In this document: one piece after another, positions 1 to 7,621 of the stretch
Layout of the letters: every line of letters starts with the position of its first letter
Numbering within the stretch: the stretch's first letter is position 1
Source: a virus
Strand: one strand, 5' to 3'
Length of the DNA: 62,997 nt
Virus record (IMG/VR): IMGVR_UViG_3300009149_000034
Location: 1 to 62,997 of that record
The notes under the pieces: model-generated
Told to the model about the DNA's origin: nothing
The model's input: only the letters and a program-made list of their open reading frames with translations
Database searches by the model: none
Made by a program: the position numbers and the translations under genes

Positions 1-275
1 TCCCGTACACGAACAATCTTCTCTAAAAGATACTTGTGCTTTTTCTTTAACGCGTTGTTCTCAGTATCATAAACAATGTCAGTTATAGGATACTCACCAA
101 ACTTACGTAAAGCAGAGTAAATATGTGTACTGTTATAAAACAGAAATTCGGACCACTTGAATACGTCTTTCAACCTTCGCGGGGTATATAACTGACTTTG
201 CGTATAGTACGGGCTCGAGTGCGGCGCTGTATTTCTACTCCAGTAAGGATCAGTGAAGCTCCAAGGATCTGACAT
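1..275 (-). CDS. Probable portal protein, N-terminal part (runs off left edge)
   Basis: The reading frame opens with ATG at 275 (minus strand) behind a strong AAGGAGTT ribosome binding site at 281-288. It stays open for 91 codons to the window edge. The visible residues include RRLKDVFKWSEFLFYN and a following stretch with KFGEYPITDIVYDT. To me this resembles the N-terminus of portal proteins of large myoviruses, the dodecameric ring at the head vertex through which DNA is packaged. That match is from memory and unaligned. The position, minus-strand like the terminase and tail genes, fits a head gene cluster lying to the left. It is divergent from the helicase gene at 340. If not portal, it is still a real gene by its ribosome binding site and open frame. 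Confidence 0.5.
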   Translation of the reverse strand, partial: MSDPWSFTDPYWSRNTAPHSSPYYTQSQLYTPRRLKDVFKWSEFLFYNSTHIYSALRKFGEYPITDIVYDTENNALKKKHKYLLEKIVRVR

Positions 276-339
276 CAGATAACTCCTTTACAGGATGCTG
301 AATTTATCGAAATAATAGGTTAATTTAGGAGTAACCGAT

Positions 340-2370
340 ATGGAAATAGCTTTCGATCTACTAAACAAAGTTCCCATTTTTGTTTCCCCTGATGCTTCCG
401 CAATGTGGAATCGCGTTTTTGGGGCTACTTACAACCCTAAAAGAGAGAAGTGGTTATTCCCAGCCTTCCCTCCATTTAAAGAGAGAGTACTACACGACCT
501 AAGCAAAGTCCACAAGGCTGTATGCTTTAGTGACGACGCCCAAAGTTGGATAAACGCTAACATGAGTTTAGAAGCTTCCGAAGAGTTAGTTGAGTCACTT
601 ACCTTACCCGTGAATAACTATGAGCATCAAGATCATGGGTTGGCTAGAGTTCTTTATAACCACCGGTACATCCTGCAGTGGGGTATGGGTACGGGTAAGA
701 CTAAGGTAATTTTAGATGCCGTGCGCATTTTACGCTGTAAAACAGTTGTGCTCTGCCCTCTCGTAGCAGCTGAAAATTGGATAAGTGAAGGTGCGAAGTT
801 AACCCCCGATTTAAAGATCCGTGCTATGACAGGATCCCGTAAGAAGAAGTTAACGTTCTTACAAGAGGCTGATGGCGCAGATATTCTTGTGATTCCGTAT
901 GACACTGCGAAGCTGTACGGTCTCCCCACTCTAAGCGCTGGGGCTACTAAAGCGTTTAATGCACGTCTAATACACCCAACACCCACACTCAAAAAAGCAA
1001 TAGCCCGAGTGAACAACCCTGACACACAACTACGTCTTGCTCTTGAAGCTGCTAATGGCCGCAAAACACGAGACATTAACCTAGAGACGCTAGAACTCAC
1101 AAAGGATGCACCTCAATGGTTAACGGATATTGAGTACGAGATGATCGTAGCTGACGAGTCACACCGCATTAAACGAATCCAAAGTGCTCGCACTAAAGCG
1201 TGTCTTAAGTTAGCTACGCGAGCTGCACGGCGATACTTATTGAGCGGTACACTAGATCTTGGGGATCCTCGTAACCTTTACCCTCAGTTTAAGTTCTTAG
1301 CTAAGTACCTAATGCCCGATGACTGGAGAACTTTTTGCGGTAAATACGTAGAAATGGCTCCATGGAATAAACACATTGTTAAGGGCTTTAAGAATGTACA
1401 CGTCTTAAATAAGAAGCTCTCTGAAGTATCCGACAAACGAACACTTGATGACTGCGTTGATATGCCCGAACGCATATTCAAAGACATTTTCTTCGATCTT
1501 TCTCCTGGACAACAGCGAGTCTATAATGACCTGGTATTAGGCGGGTTTATAGAACGCCCCGATCAAGAGCCCTATGAAGTTCCTAATGGGGCGGTAAAGG
1601 TCAATAAGCTCCTACAAGTAAGTAGTGGGTTTGTGTATGTTCCTAAGGACACCACCGTATGTGACACCTGTGTACATGTGCAAAAGTGTGTAGAGGATAG
1701 TATAGCCCCAGGGAGTTCTAGGTGTGTAGTAGACGTAGATATCGAAAGAGAAACGTTGCGGTTTGCCGACAATCCTAAACTCAAGATACTAGCGGATCTT
1801 CTCGAGGATATCCAAAGTGACCAGGTACCTAAAGTCATTGTGTGGGCGGAGTATCATGAGGAAATGGACGCAATTGAGCGACTCTTGATTAAACAAAAGA
1901 TAGGGTATGTACGGGTAGACGGTAAAACATCTAAACACATAGTAAAGTTCGGACGTCGTTTTCAAGAAGATCCCGAGTGTACTGTGTACTTAGGACAAAT
2001 CAAAACAGGTATCTCTGTAACTCTGACCGAAGCAGCACATATGATCTACTATGCGCGTAACTGGTACCTAGATGACTGGCTTCAATCTTTAGACCGTAAC
2101 TACCGCTTAGGTCAGACTAAGCGTATGGTGGTTTACCGCTTGTGTGCTCGGGGCACTGTCGAAGAACAACAGATCAAGGCGCTCGATATGCGACAAGACA
2201 TCTCTGCTACGCTAACTAAACGGGTAGACTGTTTAACTTGTAGTCAGTATGAGACGTGTGTAGAGAAAGAGATCTCCCCCTGGACTAATGACTGTATTCT
2301 AGATAGAAAAATGAAGCGGCACATTACTAAGGTGAAACCCATCAAACCTAAAGAGGAGAACTTGATATGA
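340..2370 (+). CDS. SNF2-family DNA helicase/translocase with two cysteine modules
   Basis: A superfamily 2 ATPase of the SWI2/SNF2 class. Walker A is GMGTGKT at residues 115-121, the Walker B box is DESH at 272-275, LLSGT (motif III) follows, and motif VI is NYRLGQTKR near 585. The N-terminal 55 residues, with a W..P pattern around YNPKREKWLFP, recall the HARP-like substrate domain of annealing helicases such as SMARCAL1 (weak resemblance). Such proteins move along duplex DNA or remodel forks and recombination intermediates. Two cysteine clusters of identical spacing, C-x2-C-x5-C-x11-C, lie at residues 441-462 (between the two RecA lobes) and 631-652 (C-terminus). They are not part of the usual SNF2 fold and may bind zinc or iron-sulfur. 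The start is backed by TAGGAGTAACCGAT. It is first gene of the plus-strand replication block and overlaps the next gene by 4 bases. Confidence 0.9.
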   Translation: MEIAFDLLNKVPIFVSPDASAMWNRVFGATYNPKREKWLFPAFPPFKERVLHDLSKVHKAVCFSDDAQSWINANMSLEASEELVESLTLPVNNYEHQDHGLARVLYNHRYILQWGMGTGKTKVILDAVRILRCKTVVLCPLVAAENWISEGAKLTPDLKIRAMTGSRKKKLTFLQEADGADILVIPYDTAKLYGLPTLSAGATKAFNARLIHPTPTLKKAIARVNNPDTQLRLALEAANGRKTRDINLETLELTKDAPQWLTDIEYEMIVADESHRIKRIQSARTKACLKLATRAARRYLLSGTLDLGDPRNLYPQFKFLAKYLMPDDWRTFCGKYVEMAPWNKHIVKGFKNVHVLNKKLSEVSDKRTLDDCVDMPERIFKDIFFDLSPGQQRVYNDLVLGGFIERPDQEPYEVPNGAVKVNKLLQVSSGFVYVPKDTTVCDTCVHVQKCVEDSIAPGSSRCVVDVDIERETLRFADNPKLKILADLLEDIQSDQVPKVIVWAEYHEEMDAIERLLIKQKIGYVRVDGKTSKHIVKFGRRFQEDPECTVYLGQIKTGISVTLTEAAHMIYYARNWYLDDWLQSLDRNYRLGQTKRMVVYRLCARGTVEEQQIKALDMRQDISATLTKRVDCLTCSQYETCVEKEISPWTNDCILDRKMKRHITKVKPIKPKEENLI

Positions 2371-2720
2371 AGATAATACTGGAACGAGAGGAACTCATAC
2401 GTCTCCTCGGTGAGGCTATGGGTGTGAACATAGCGGATGAAGATGTTGAAGTAACTACAGACCCTTTTGAAGTAATTATCAAGAAGATGACGCGTGTACA
2501 TAAAGAGGTACCGGAGTCTTCAGATAAAATAAATCCAGAGAAACAGGTACAAGAGGACATCGAAGAAGAAGAAGATCTTGATATCGCTGAATTGATGGGT
2601 GCAAGTGATTCATTAGTAAAAATAGCGCCGGTCAAAGGATCCAACAAACCTACGTTAGGACCTAACGCAACGAACAAAACTCCGCCCCCTCCGGGGCCTA
2701 GAGGTGAGGAGCAATTTTAA
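2367..2720 (+). CDS. Hypothetical acidic protein, 117 aa
   Basis: I do not recognise this protein. It starts in an ATGA overlap with the helicase stop, and its last base overlaps the next gene, so it is translationally coupled on both sides. The N-terminal 60 residues look folded. The middle is very acidic (runs of Glu/Asp around residues 65-75) and the C-terminus is a Pro/Lys/Asn-rich tail with GPNATNKTPPPPGPRG, likely disordered. A small acidic adaptor or regulator for the flanking helicase and nuclease is possible but purely inferred from position. Confidence 0.75.
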   Translation: MKIILEREELIRLLGEAMGVNIADEDVEVTTDPFEVIIKKMTRVHKEVPESSDKINPEKQVQEDIEEEEDLDIAELMGASDSLVKIAPVKGSNKPTLGPNATNKTPPPPGPRGEEQF

Positions 2721-3583
2721 TGACAAGCAGCATGTCGATGTATGGCGGTAAGGACTTAGTAATCCCGGATGACTTCACCGATCCAGGTTTACCTAGTAGA
2801 GGCGTATTCTCTGCGTCGCAGCATGGAATGTACCATCGGTGTCCTCGGCAATACTTTTATAGGTATATCCTAGGCGAAAAACAGAAACCCGGTATAGCCA
2901 TGACGAGAGGTAAAGCCGTACACAAGGGTGCCGAAGTTACGCATCAATCAACTATTGATACTGGTATGCCTCTCAAGAAAGAAGAAGCACTGGAAGCAGT
3001 CGCTAACGAGTTTGATAGAGATGTAGATAACATCGAATTAGAGAAAGACGATAACCCTGGGCACATTAAAGATCAGACAATACGGAACTTCAGCGTGTAC
3101 TACGATCAGGCGGTACCCATTGTACGTCCGGTCGAGGTTGAGCGCGGCTTCGCCATAAAATTTGGCACAGTACCTGTCATCGGTTTTATTGATCTTGTCG
3201 ATGAAGTTCTGGTAGAACGTGTAGAAGAGACTGATGTTCCTGGGGAAGGTCCGTTAGTTATTGAAGTTGTGTCTGACTTGAAGTTAACAGGGAAAAAGTG
3301 GGCGGCACAAAAGCTACGCCATGAACCCCAGTTAACATTTTATGCTCATGTAGTAGGCACACCTAACGTAAGAATTGACTTCTTACTTGACCTAAAGAGC
3401 GGAACTAGATACGTTCAAGAAAGGTCGTTAAGGAATCCAAATGATGTCAGGTTACTTGTAGAAGACGTGGAAGAGTCTGTGGACAATATAAAGAAGGGAC
3501 GATTCCCGCGGTGTGATCCTACGACCTGGGTATGCAATGACCGCTTCTGCGGCTTTTACGAGAAATGTAGGGGACCAAAATGA
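2720..3583 (+). CDS. PD-(D/E)XK nuclease, Cas4/RecB-like with Cys cluster
   Basis: A RecB/Cas4-type single-strand DNA exonuclease candidate. After a disordered start, SASQHGMYHRCPRQYFYRY (C41) matches the N-terminal helix and first cysteine of Cas4/AddB-like nucleases. Then come GKAVHKG (H68, the metal-binding His), GFIDLV (D158), DLK (D186-x-K188, the PD-(D/E)XK core) and QLTFYA (Q204, motif IV). The C-terminus carries C265, C272, C277 and C283. C41 plus C272/C277/C283 would be the 4Fe-4S ligands, although C-x4-C-x5-C differs from the usual C-x2-C-x5-C. It overlaps the next gene by 4 bases and lies beside the helicase, consistent with end processing in recombination-dependent replication. 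It is a distant paralogue of the gene at 8729. Confidence 0.85.
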   Translation: MTSSMSMYGGKDLVIPDDFTDPGLPSRGVFSASQHGMYHRCPRQYFYRYILGEKQKPGIAMTRGKAVHKGAEVTHQSTIDTGMPLKKEEALEAVANEFDRDVDNIELEKDDNPGHIKDQTIRNFSVYYDQAVPIVRPVEVERGFAIKFGTVPVIGFIDLVDEVLVERVEETDVPGEGPLVIEVVSDLKLTGKKWAAQKLRHEPQLTFYAHVVGTPNVRIDFLLDLKSGTRYVQERSLRNPNDVRLLVEDVEESVDNIKKGRFPRCDPTTWVCNDRFCGFYEKCRGPK

Positions 3584-4761
3584 ACAAGAACCTCACCGAC
3601 TTTTCCTCTATGCCAGCCAAAAAGTTTTGGGATTTAGTAGCTAAGGATGGTGCTAAAGCTCAGCAAACAGTTGAGACGCTTTTCGAAAAAGCGGCGCAGC
3701 ACCTAACTACGCTAACGCAGGAGGAAGCCGTTGAGTGTCTGGATAGCTTGTTCATCTACTCTCATTACAGAATCAAAGAGCACAGTAATGTTCTTACTAA
3801 GTTCTACCCTACCAAGCAGCTAACCAAAAATAGACTGAAGAATTTAGAGTCCCTGTGGTGGGTAGACCACTTCACTGCAGGGATCTCTAAATGGTCTACA
3901 TTAAGTTGGTTCAGCTCGAATAAAACCAAGATAGGTAAAGACGGAAAGAAGAAGTACAACGGTGCCAGCACCCATTTTATACAGGGCTACCACGGATACC
4001 CCTTTTATATTATTCCTTTAATGCACGGTGCGTGGCATGAGCCCAAGAGAAACAAGGACTCCTATTCTATCGAATACGTTAACGCCGGCGGTCTGAAAAT
4101 GCACGAAGGCCGTTGGTGTTACTGGCCGCGTAAGTGGACTAGCCCCCTCCCCGTTGAATTAGTGTCTGAACTTAATCCTGTGAGGTTAGTTAAGCCGTAT
4201 AAAGAACATACGGCTATGCAACCATTCACTAAAGAGCAGTTAATCAACAGCATCATTCTGAAACGATTGATTGATAAAGCTATGCCTGAGAAGTTAGATA
4301 GATCGCGTATGAGCCAACACTCTGATTGGCGTGCATCCAAGAGTGATATGGGCCCTTTGTGGCCTCTTGAGGATGTTAATGATAGCGCCTTTGACAACTT
4401 ACCCGTTGATACATACGCGTTCATCCAAAACTACCAGGGCGAGGCTATCGAGGGTGAAAAAGCTGCTGATACCAAGGATGAGACTTCACACGACAATCCT
4501 GAATACGGTAATGATACACCGACACATGACGATGACCCTATTACTGAGGAAGACATACACCTCAGCACAGGCGAGGTTCAAGAGAAGCTAGTAAAAATAG
4601 GTATAAGGGTAGCAGTAGACAACAAGTTTGGTCCCAAGACCAAGGATGGTATAAAAGAGTTCCAACGTCGTTGGAACATAGCACATTCTACAGACCAACT
4701 AAAAGTGGATGGCATTGCAGGACCCGAGACCTGTAAACGCCTAATCAAAGAAAGCGAGTAG
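3580..4761 (+). CDS. Endolysin: amidase_2 domain plus peptidoglycan-binding domain
   Basis: A likely N-acetylmuramoyl-L-alanine amidase that cuts the glycan-peptide bond of peptidoglycan. The AmpD/amidase_2 pattern is complete: VDHFTAG (H97, first zinc ligand), STHFIQG (H132), GAWHE (H153), SIEYVNAGG (E165) and QHSDWRASKSDMGPLWPL (H247 zinc ligand, K254 catalytic). Residues about 280-320 form an acidic linker. Residues 325-390, with VDNKFGPKTKDGIKEFQRRW and VDGIAGPETCKRL, are a PG_binding_1 repeat typical of endolysins. No signal peptide or membrane segment is seen, so a holin, not found in this window, would be needed for release. Its place among early replication genes is unusual for a lysin. 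It starts 4 bases inside the preceding nuclease gene. Confidence 0.85.
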   Translation: MNKNLTDFSSMPAKKFWDLVAKDGAKAQQTVETLFEKAAQHLTTLTQEEAVECLDSLFIYSHYRIKEHSNVLTKFYPTKQLTKNRLKNLESLWWVDHFTAGISKWSTLSWFSSNKTKIGKDGKKKYNGASTHFIQGYHGYPFYIIPLMHGAWHEPKRNKDSYSIEYVNAGGLKMHEGRWCYWPRKWTSPLPVELVSELNPVRLVKPYKEHTAMQPFTKEQLINSIILKRLIDKAMPEKLDRSRMSQHSDWRASKSDMGPLWPLEDVNDSAFDNLPVDTYAFIQNYQGEAIEGEKAADTKDETSHDNPEYGNDTPTHDDDPITEEDIHLSTGEVQEKLVKIGIRVAVDNKFGPKTKDGIKEFQRRWNIAHSTDQLKVDGIAGPETCKRLIKESE

Positions 4762-4766
4762 CCCAG

Positions 4767-5075
4767 ATGCAATTCAACGAAGTGTGCGACAGGTGTGGTC
4801 GGTCTGAAGAGATCGGCGCAGACATGGATGAGCTCATCCTCCGAGTTGAGGAGAAGAAAGCTATCCAAGGTAACGCTGCAAAAATAGCGGCGTTCGTACA
4901 AAATGAAATTGACGGCCCTCTCCCCGCGGTTATCGTGATCAGTAACAACAAAATTGTTACGGTCATGGACCACCTTTGCTCCTCCAATGGAGGTAAACGC
5001 AAAGGATGCGAGGAGAGGGTGGCCACACTTATAAGTGACATCTTTTTGGATCACCCAAAGAAAGAAGAAGGCTGA
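4767..5075 (+). CDS. Small CxxC protein, 102 aa, function unknown
   Basis: An unrecognised small protein. The N-terminus has VCDRCGRSEEI (C7, C10) and the C-terminal half has DHLCSSNGGKRKGCEERV, so a single zinc site with two CxxC/CxnC arms is likely. The pattern, a knuckle followed by a short helix and beta segment, resembles small phage zinc-ribbon proteins of unknown role. It starts 5 bases after the endolysin stop, with only a weak ribosome binding site, and its stop overlaps the ATG of the next mini-gene. Confidence 0.65.
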   Translation: MQFNEVCDRCGRSEEIGADMDELILRVEEKKAIQGNAAKIAAFVQNEIDGPLPAVIVISNNKIVTVMDHLCSSNGGKRKGCEERVATLISDIFLDHPKKEEG

Positions 5076-5230
5076 TGGAGAAATACGGTGTAGAAGAGAA
5101 GAACGTTGAAGACAAGACGGCTGAAGATAAATCTCTCTGTCCTATCTGCGGTGGTGAGTTACGCGACACAGCTGAAACGGGTGTACTGATATGTCTAAAA
5201 TGCGGAACCGCACCATTCGAAAAGCAGTAG
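5075..5230 (+). CDS. Zinc-ribbon mini-protein, 51 aa
   Basis: A 51-residue frame that starts in a TGATG overlap with the preceding stop. After a charged N-terminus (KYGVEEKNVEDKTAEDK) it has SLCPICGGEL and GVLICLKCGTAPF, a textbook C-x2-C...C-x2-C zinc ribbon. The codons agree with a folded metal-binding peptide, and the coupling to the upstream gene supports translation. Its 3-prime end overlaps the next gene by 40 bases in another frame, so one of the two starts could be misplaced. Function unknown; DNA/RNA or protein binding is plausible. Confidence 0.6.
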   Translation: MEKYGVEEKNVEDKTAEDKSLCPICGGELRDTAETGVLICLKCGTAPFEKQ

Positions 5231-5442
5231 CATCTCCTAGAGAGATAGAAGCCGTTAAGTTAGATACGTTTAGAACGTTGTATTACCTAGTGTACAACGA
5301 TGATCGTGATCTTACACCGTTATCGATTGAATTATTTCATGTGTTAGGTGAGGTGCTCGAAGGCACGCCTCCAAGTCAACTCAGCCTTCATCGTATTGAC
5401 CGAGAACAGCTACTCAGAGAGTTAGCTGCTTTAGAAGATTAA
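5191..5442 (+). CDS. Hypothetical protein, 83 aa
   Basis: Not recognised. A basic N-terminus (MRNRTIRKAV) leads into a helical body with DTFRTLYYLVYN and SLHRIDREQLLRELAALED, which looks like a small all-alpha protein. The first ATG lies inside the zinc-ribbon gene and has no clear ribosome binding site; a second in-frame ATG at 5200 is an equal candidate. It is followed by an AAGGAGTAACTG ribosome binding site for the ParB-like gene 20 bases downstream. Confidence 0.55.
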   Translation: MSKMRNRTIRKAVASPREIEAVKLDTFRTLYYLVYNDDRDLTPLSIELFHVLGEVLEGTPPSQLSLHRIDREQLLRELAALED

Positions 5443-5461
5443 ACACATCAAGGAGTAACTG

Positions 5462-6487
5462 ATGGAAGAGACAAAAACAGAAGAGACAGTTGTGCCCGAA
5501 ACAGCCGTGGAAGAACCCAAAACAGAAGAGAAGGCCGCGCCCAAGAAGAAGGCCGCGCCCAAGAAGAAGGCCGCGCCCAAGAAGAAGGCCGCGCCCAAGA
5601 AGAGCACGCAGATACAAAACCATGAGGTAAGTCTCCAAGACATCACGCTGACATCAGAATGGAATAGGGAGAAAGCGGGATCACTAGTTAGCCTCGTAAC
5701 GTCGCTCAAAGCGATTGGGCAGCTCGTACCTCTCGTTGTGAGGGAATCGGATAAACCCGGTAAATACATTCTAGTGGACGGTAGGCGTAGGTACATGGCG
5801 ATGAAGGAAGCAGGCATAAAAACAGCTATAGTGTCCTTCACAGATGGAGATGACGTAGTTGCTTATTCCAAAGCCATCGCCATAAACCTCAATCGTGAGG
5901 GCCACAACCCAGTGGAGATATCGGATGCTTTTGCGCATATCTCGGATGCGGGCATCAGCAATAGGGAGATAGCTAGGGCTAACGGCGTTAGTGACGCATT
6001 CGTATCCCAGCACCTGGCTCTCCGTGAACTCTCTGACGTTCTGCGGAATGAACTGAAGAAGGGCAATCTGTCTGTGTCTCAATCCAGGGAACTACTTCGT
6101 CTAGACCAAGAAGAAGATGAGGTGTTCTTTGAGCGCATGGCGCACAAGGCACTTGACGGAATGGACTCTGTAACACTCAAAGACGCGATCACCCTTTACT
6201 TCGAGAAGAAGAAGGCTAAAGAGGCAGCTAAACCCGAAAAAGGGAAGAAGAACAAGAAGGCTACGCCGTCAAAGAACGAGGGTGAGAAGAGCGAAGGTGG
6301 TCGTGGTAGGCCTATAGCTGTTCGAGATTTCGCTAAAGTACCTATCAAGTACATTAAGGCGGATGAGACTCGTCAACTGTTAACAGACATGGAAGAGAAG
6401 AAAGCCAAATCCTCCTCAACGCTGAATCAGAAGTATCTCAAAGGGTACATTGACGGTGCGATGGCAGTTGCTGGCCTGAAGGATTAG
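5462..6487 (+). CDS. ParB-like partition/nucleoid-binding protein
   Basis: ParB/Srx-fold protein. A Lys/Ala/Pro tail (residues 24-47) precedes the ParB N-terminal domain: GQLVPL at 86-91 and LVDGRRRYMA at 104-113, the equivalent of the GERRxR nucleotide-binding box that binds CTP in chromosomal ParB. It is followed by NLNREGHNPVE and a helix-turn-helix around residues 155-185 (ISNREIARANGVSDAFVSQH). Chromosomal ParB loads at parS sites and spreads as a clamp. No ParA partner is visible here, so a role in plasmid-like partition, replication or transcriptional regulation cannot be separated. The C-terminus is Lys-rich and then globular. The start is supported by AAGGAGTAACTG. It converges with the sigma gene, with 2 bases between stops. 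Confidence 0.85.
   Translation: MEETKTEETVVPETAVEEPKTEEKAAPKKKAAPKKKAAPKKKAAPKKSTQIQNHEVSLQDITLTSEWNREKAGSLVSLVTSLKAIGQLVPLVVRESDKPGKYILVDGRRRYMAMKEAGIKTAIVSFTDGDDVVAYSKAIAINLNREGHNPVEISDAFAHISDAGISNREIARANGVSDAFVSQHLALRELSDVLRNELKKGNLSVSQSRELLRLDQEEDEVFFERMAHKALDGMDSVTLKDAITLYFEKKKAKEAAKPEKGKKNKKATPSKNEGEKSEGGRGRPIAVRDFAKVPIKYIKADETRQLLTDMEEKKAKSSSTLNQKYLKGYIDGAMAVAGLKD
5531..5602 (+). repeat. Four perfect 18-bp tandem repeats encoding KAAPKK
   Basis: The unit AAGGCCGCGCCCAAGAAG occurs four times head to tail at 5531, 5549, 5567 and 5585. It adds a histone-H1/HU-like basic tail to the ParB-like protein. Identical copies at the nucleotide level point to recent slippage expansion, so copy number probably varies between isolates. 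The unit is also more GC-rich than the surrounding gene. Confidence 0.95.
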
Positions 6488-6489
6488 TC

Positions 6490-7518
6490 TCACCAAGCAA
6501 CATCTTCCAACGCTTTGATATCCCGACGTTTGAGTTCGCTACGTAGTTCTCTTAAAGTACGCTCTTTTATCTGTCGTACACGCTCAGGCGTTATGCCCGT
6601 TATCGCAGATAATTGAGGTAGACTCTTAGGTTCAGAGCGACGCTCAAACGTCGGCATGTCATAATAGCGAAGAATTATAAACTTATCGCGGGGTCTGAGG
6701 TTCAAACAGTTTAATGTTTTACGCAGTAATTGAGAGGTATCAGCCCCTACTGAGTCCCTCTCAATATTAGTATCATCGGTTAAAACTAAATCATCCATAG
6801 GCAAGGTGGTATTCAGAGTTTCAGTTTTCAATATGGGTACGAACTCGTGCTCCGAACTCTCTGGACACTCACTGTATGGCGCATTCCGTAATGATCCTTC
6901 TATGCGTAAATCGCAGTGACGACATATATATGCCCCGTGTTTTCTTAACTTCTGTTGTTCTTTTCTTTTATGCGATGGCAGATGAACTGTTGAATTAGAG
7001 TTAATCTCGTCCATCATCTCTTTACGCACCCACCATGCTGCGTATGTAAGAAACTTAGTTTTTATCTTAACATCGAACTTATCTACCGCGATCATGAGAC
7101 CAACATTTCCTGCGGAAATGAGTTCTAGTAGCTGTTCAAAGTTAGGAGAAAAAGACTTAGCGGTCTTTACAACGAATCGGAGGTTGGCGTTTATCAATTC
7201 TTCTCGTGCCTCTACGTCGCGGTCTGAGCCGCAAAGTGGGCAGTACTCAGGAGATATGTAAACGTCAAATTTAGTATTGCAATTACAACATGAGCATAGA
7301 CGTCCCCTAGTACGTTTAGGTAGCGGATCGCCACACTCTGGGCACCCCTTCCGCTTAACTTTCAAAGGAAAGTATTTATTGCAATGAGGACAAGTGCGGT
7401 AACGTATTAATAGTTTACGCTCTTGTTCATATGTTAATACTGGATGTTTACTTAGATCGTCGTAATACGTTTGGTATATGCGTGAAACATTCACATCCGG
7501 TGTAGCAGAATTGTACAT
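6490..7518 (-). CDS. Sigma-70-family RNA polymerase sigma factor with zinc-ribbon insertions
   Basis: A phage sigma factor that would redirect host RNA polymerase. Residues 26-41 (PVLTYEQERKLLIRYR) match region 1.2. Region 2 is at 104-175, with ANLRFVVKTAKSF, ISAGNVGLMIAVDKFD and TYAAWWVRKEM (promoter melting and -10 recognition). Region 4, a helix-turn-helix, is at about 268-330 (LPQLSAITGITPERVRQIKERTL). Metal motifs interrupt this frame: C43/C46/C59/C62, then C75-C80 with C93/C96, between regions 1.2 and 2, and C199/C202 with C218 before region 4. Ordinary group 1-4 sigmas lack these. The ribosome binding site GAGGAGG lies 6 bases before ATG. It is divergent from the gene at 7622 and shares an operator-like intergenic region, so autoregulation is possible. 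Confidence 0.92.
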   Translation of the reverse strand: MYNSATPDVNVSRIYQTYYDDLSKHPVLTYEQERKLLIRYRTCPHCNKYFPLKVKRKGCPECGDPLPKRTRGRLCSCCNCNTKFDVYISPEYCPLCGSDRDVEAREELINANLRFVVKTAKSFSPNFEQLLELISAGNVGLMIAVDKFDVKIKTKFLTYAAWWVRKEMMDEINSNSTVHLPSHKRKEQQKLRKHGAYICRHCDLRIEGSLRNAPYSECPESSEHEFVPILKTETLNTTLPMDDLVLTDDTNIERDSVGADTSQLLRKTLNCLNLRPRDKFIILRYYDMPTFERRSEPKSLPQLSAITGITPERVRQIKERTLRELRSELKRRDIKALEDVAW

Positions 7519-7542
7519 CTACATCCTCCTCTGCATGTGTTC

Positions 7543-7604
7543 TACATTCTGTCAGAATGTAATTGACTTGTCCAGAGGCCTGCCGTATGGTGAAAACTCA
7601 CCAT
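7543..7604 (+). promoter_or_regulatory. Sigma-70-type promoter with two perfect dyads (operator-like)
   Basis: TTGACT at 7563-7568 and TATGGT at 7586-7591 are separated by exactly 17 bases and point to the gene at 7622. A perfect 9-bp dyad TACATTCTG-T-CAGAATGTA (7543-7561) abuts the -35 box. A second perfect dyad ATGGTGA-AAAC-TCACCAT (7587-7604) covers the -10 box and expected start. Dyads at both promoter ends suggest dimeric repressor or activator sites; the first also lies upstream of the divergent sigma gene. The second could instead form a short hairpin at the extreme 5-prime end of the transcript. Confidence 0.6.
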
Positions 7605-7621
7605 TCAAGGAGACGTAAACA

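Noticed and set aside
654-1100. Long minus-strand open frame inside the helicase gene
   Set aside because: Antisense shadow of a well-supported gene; no ribosome binding site and low-complexity Ser/Arg product.
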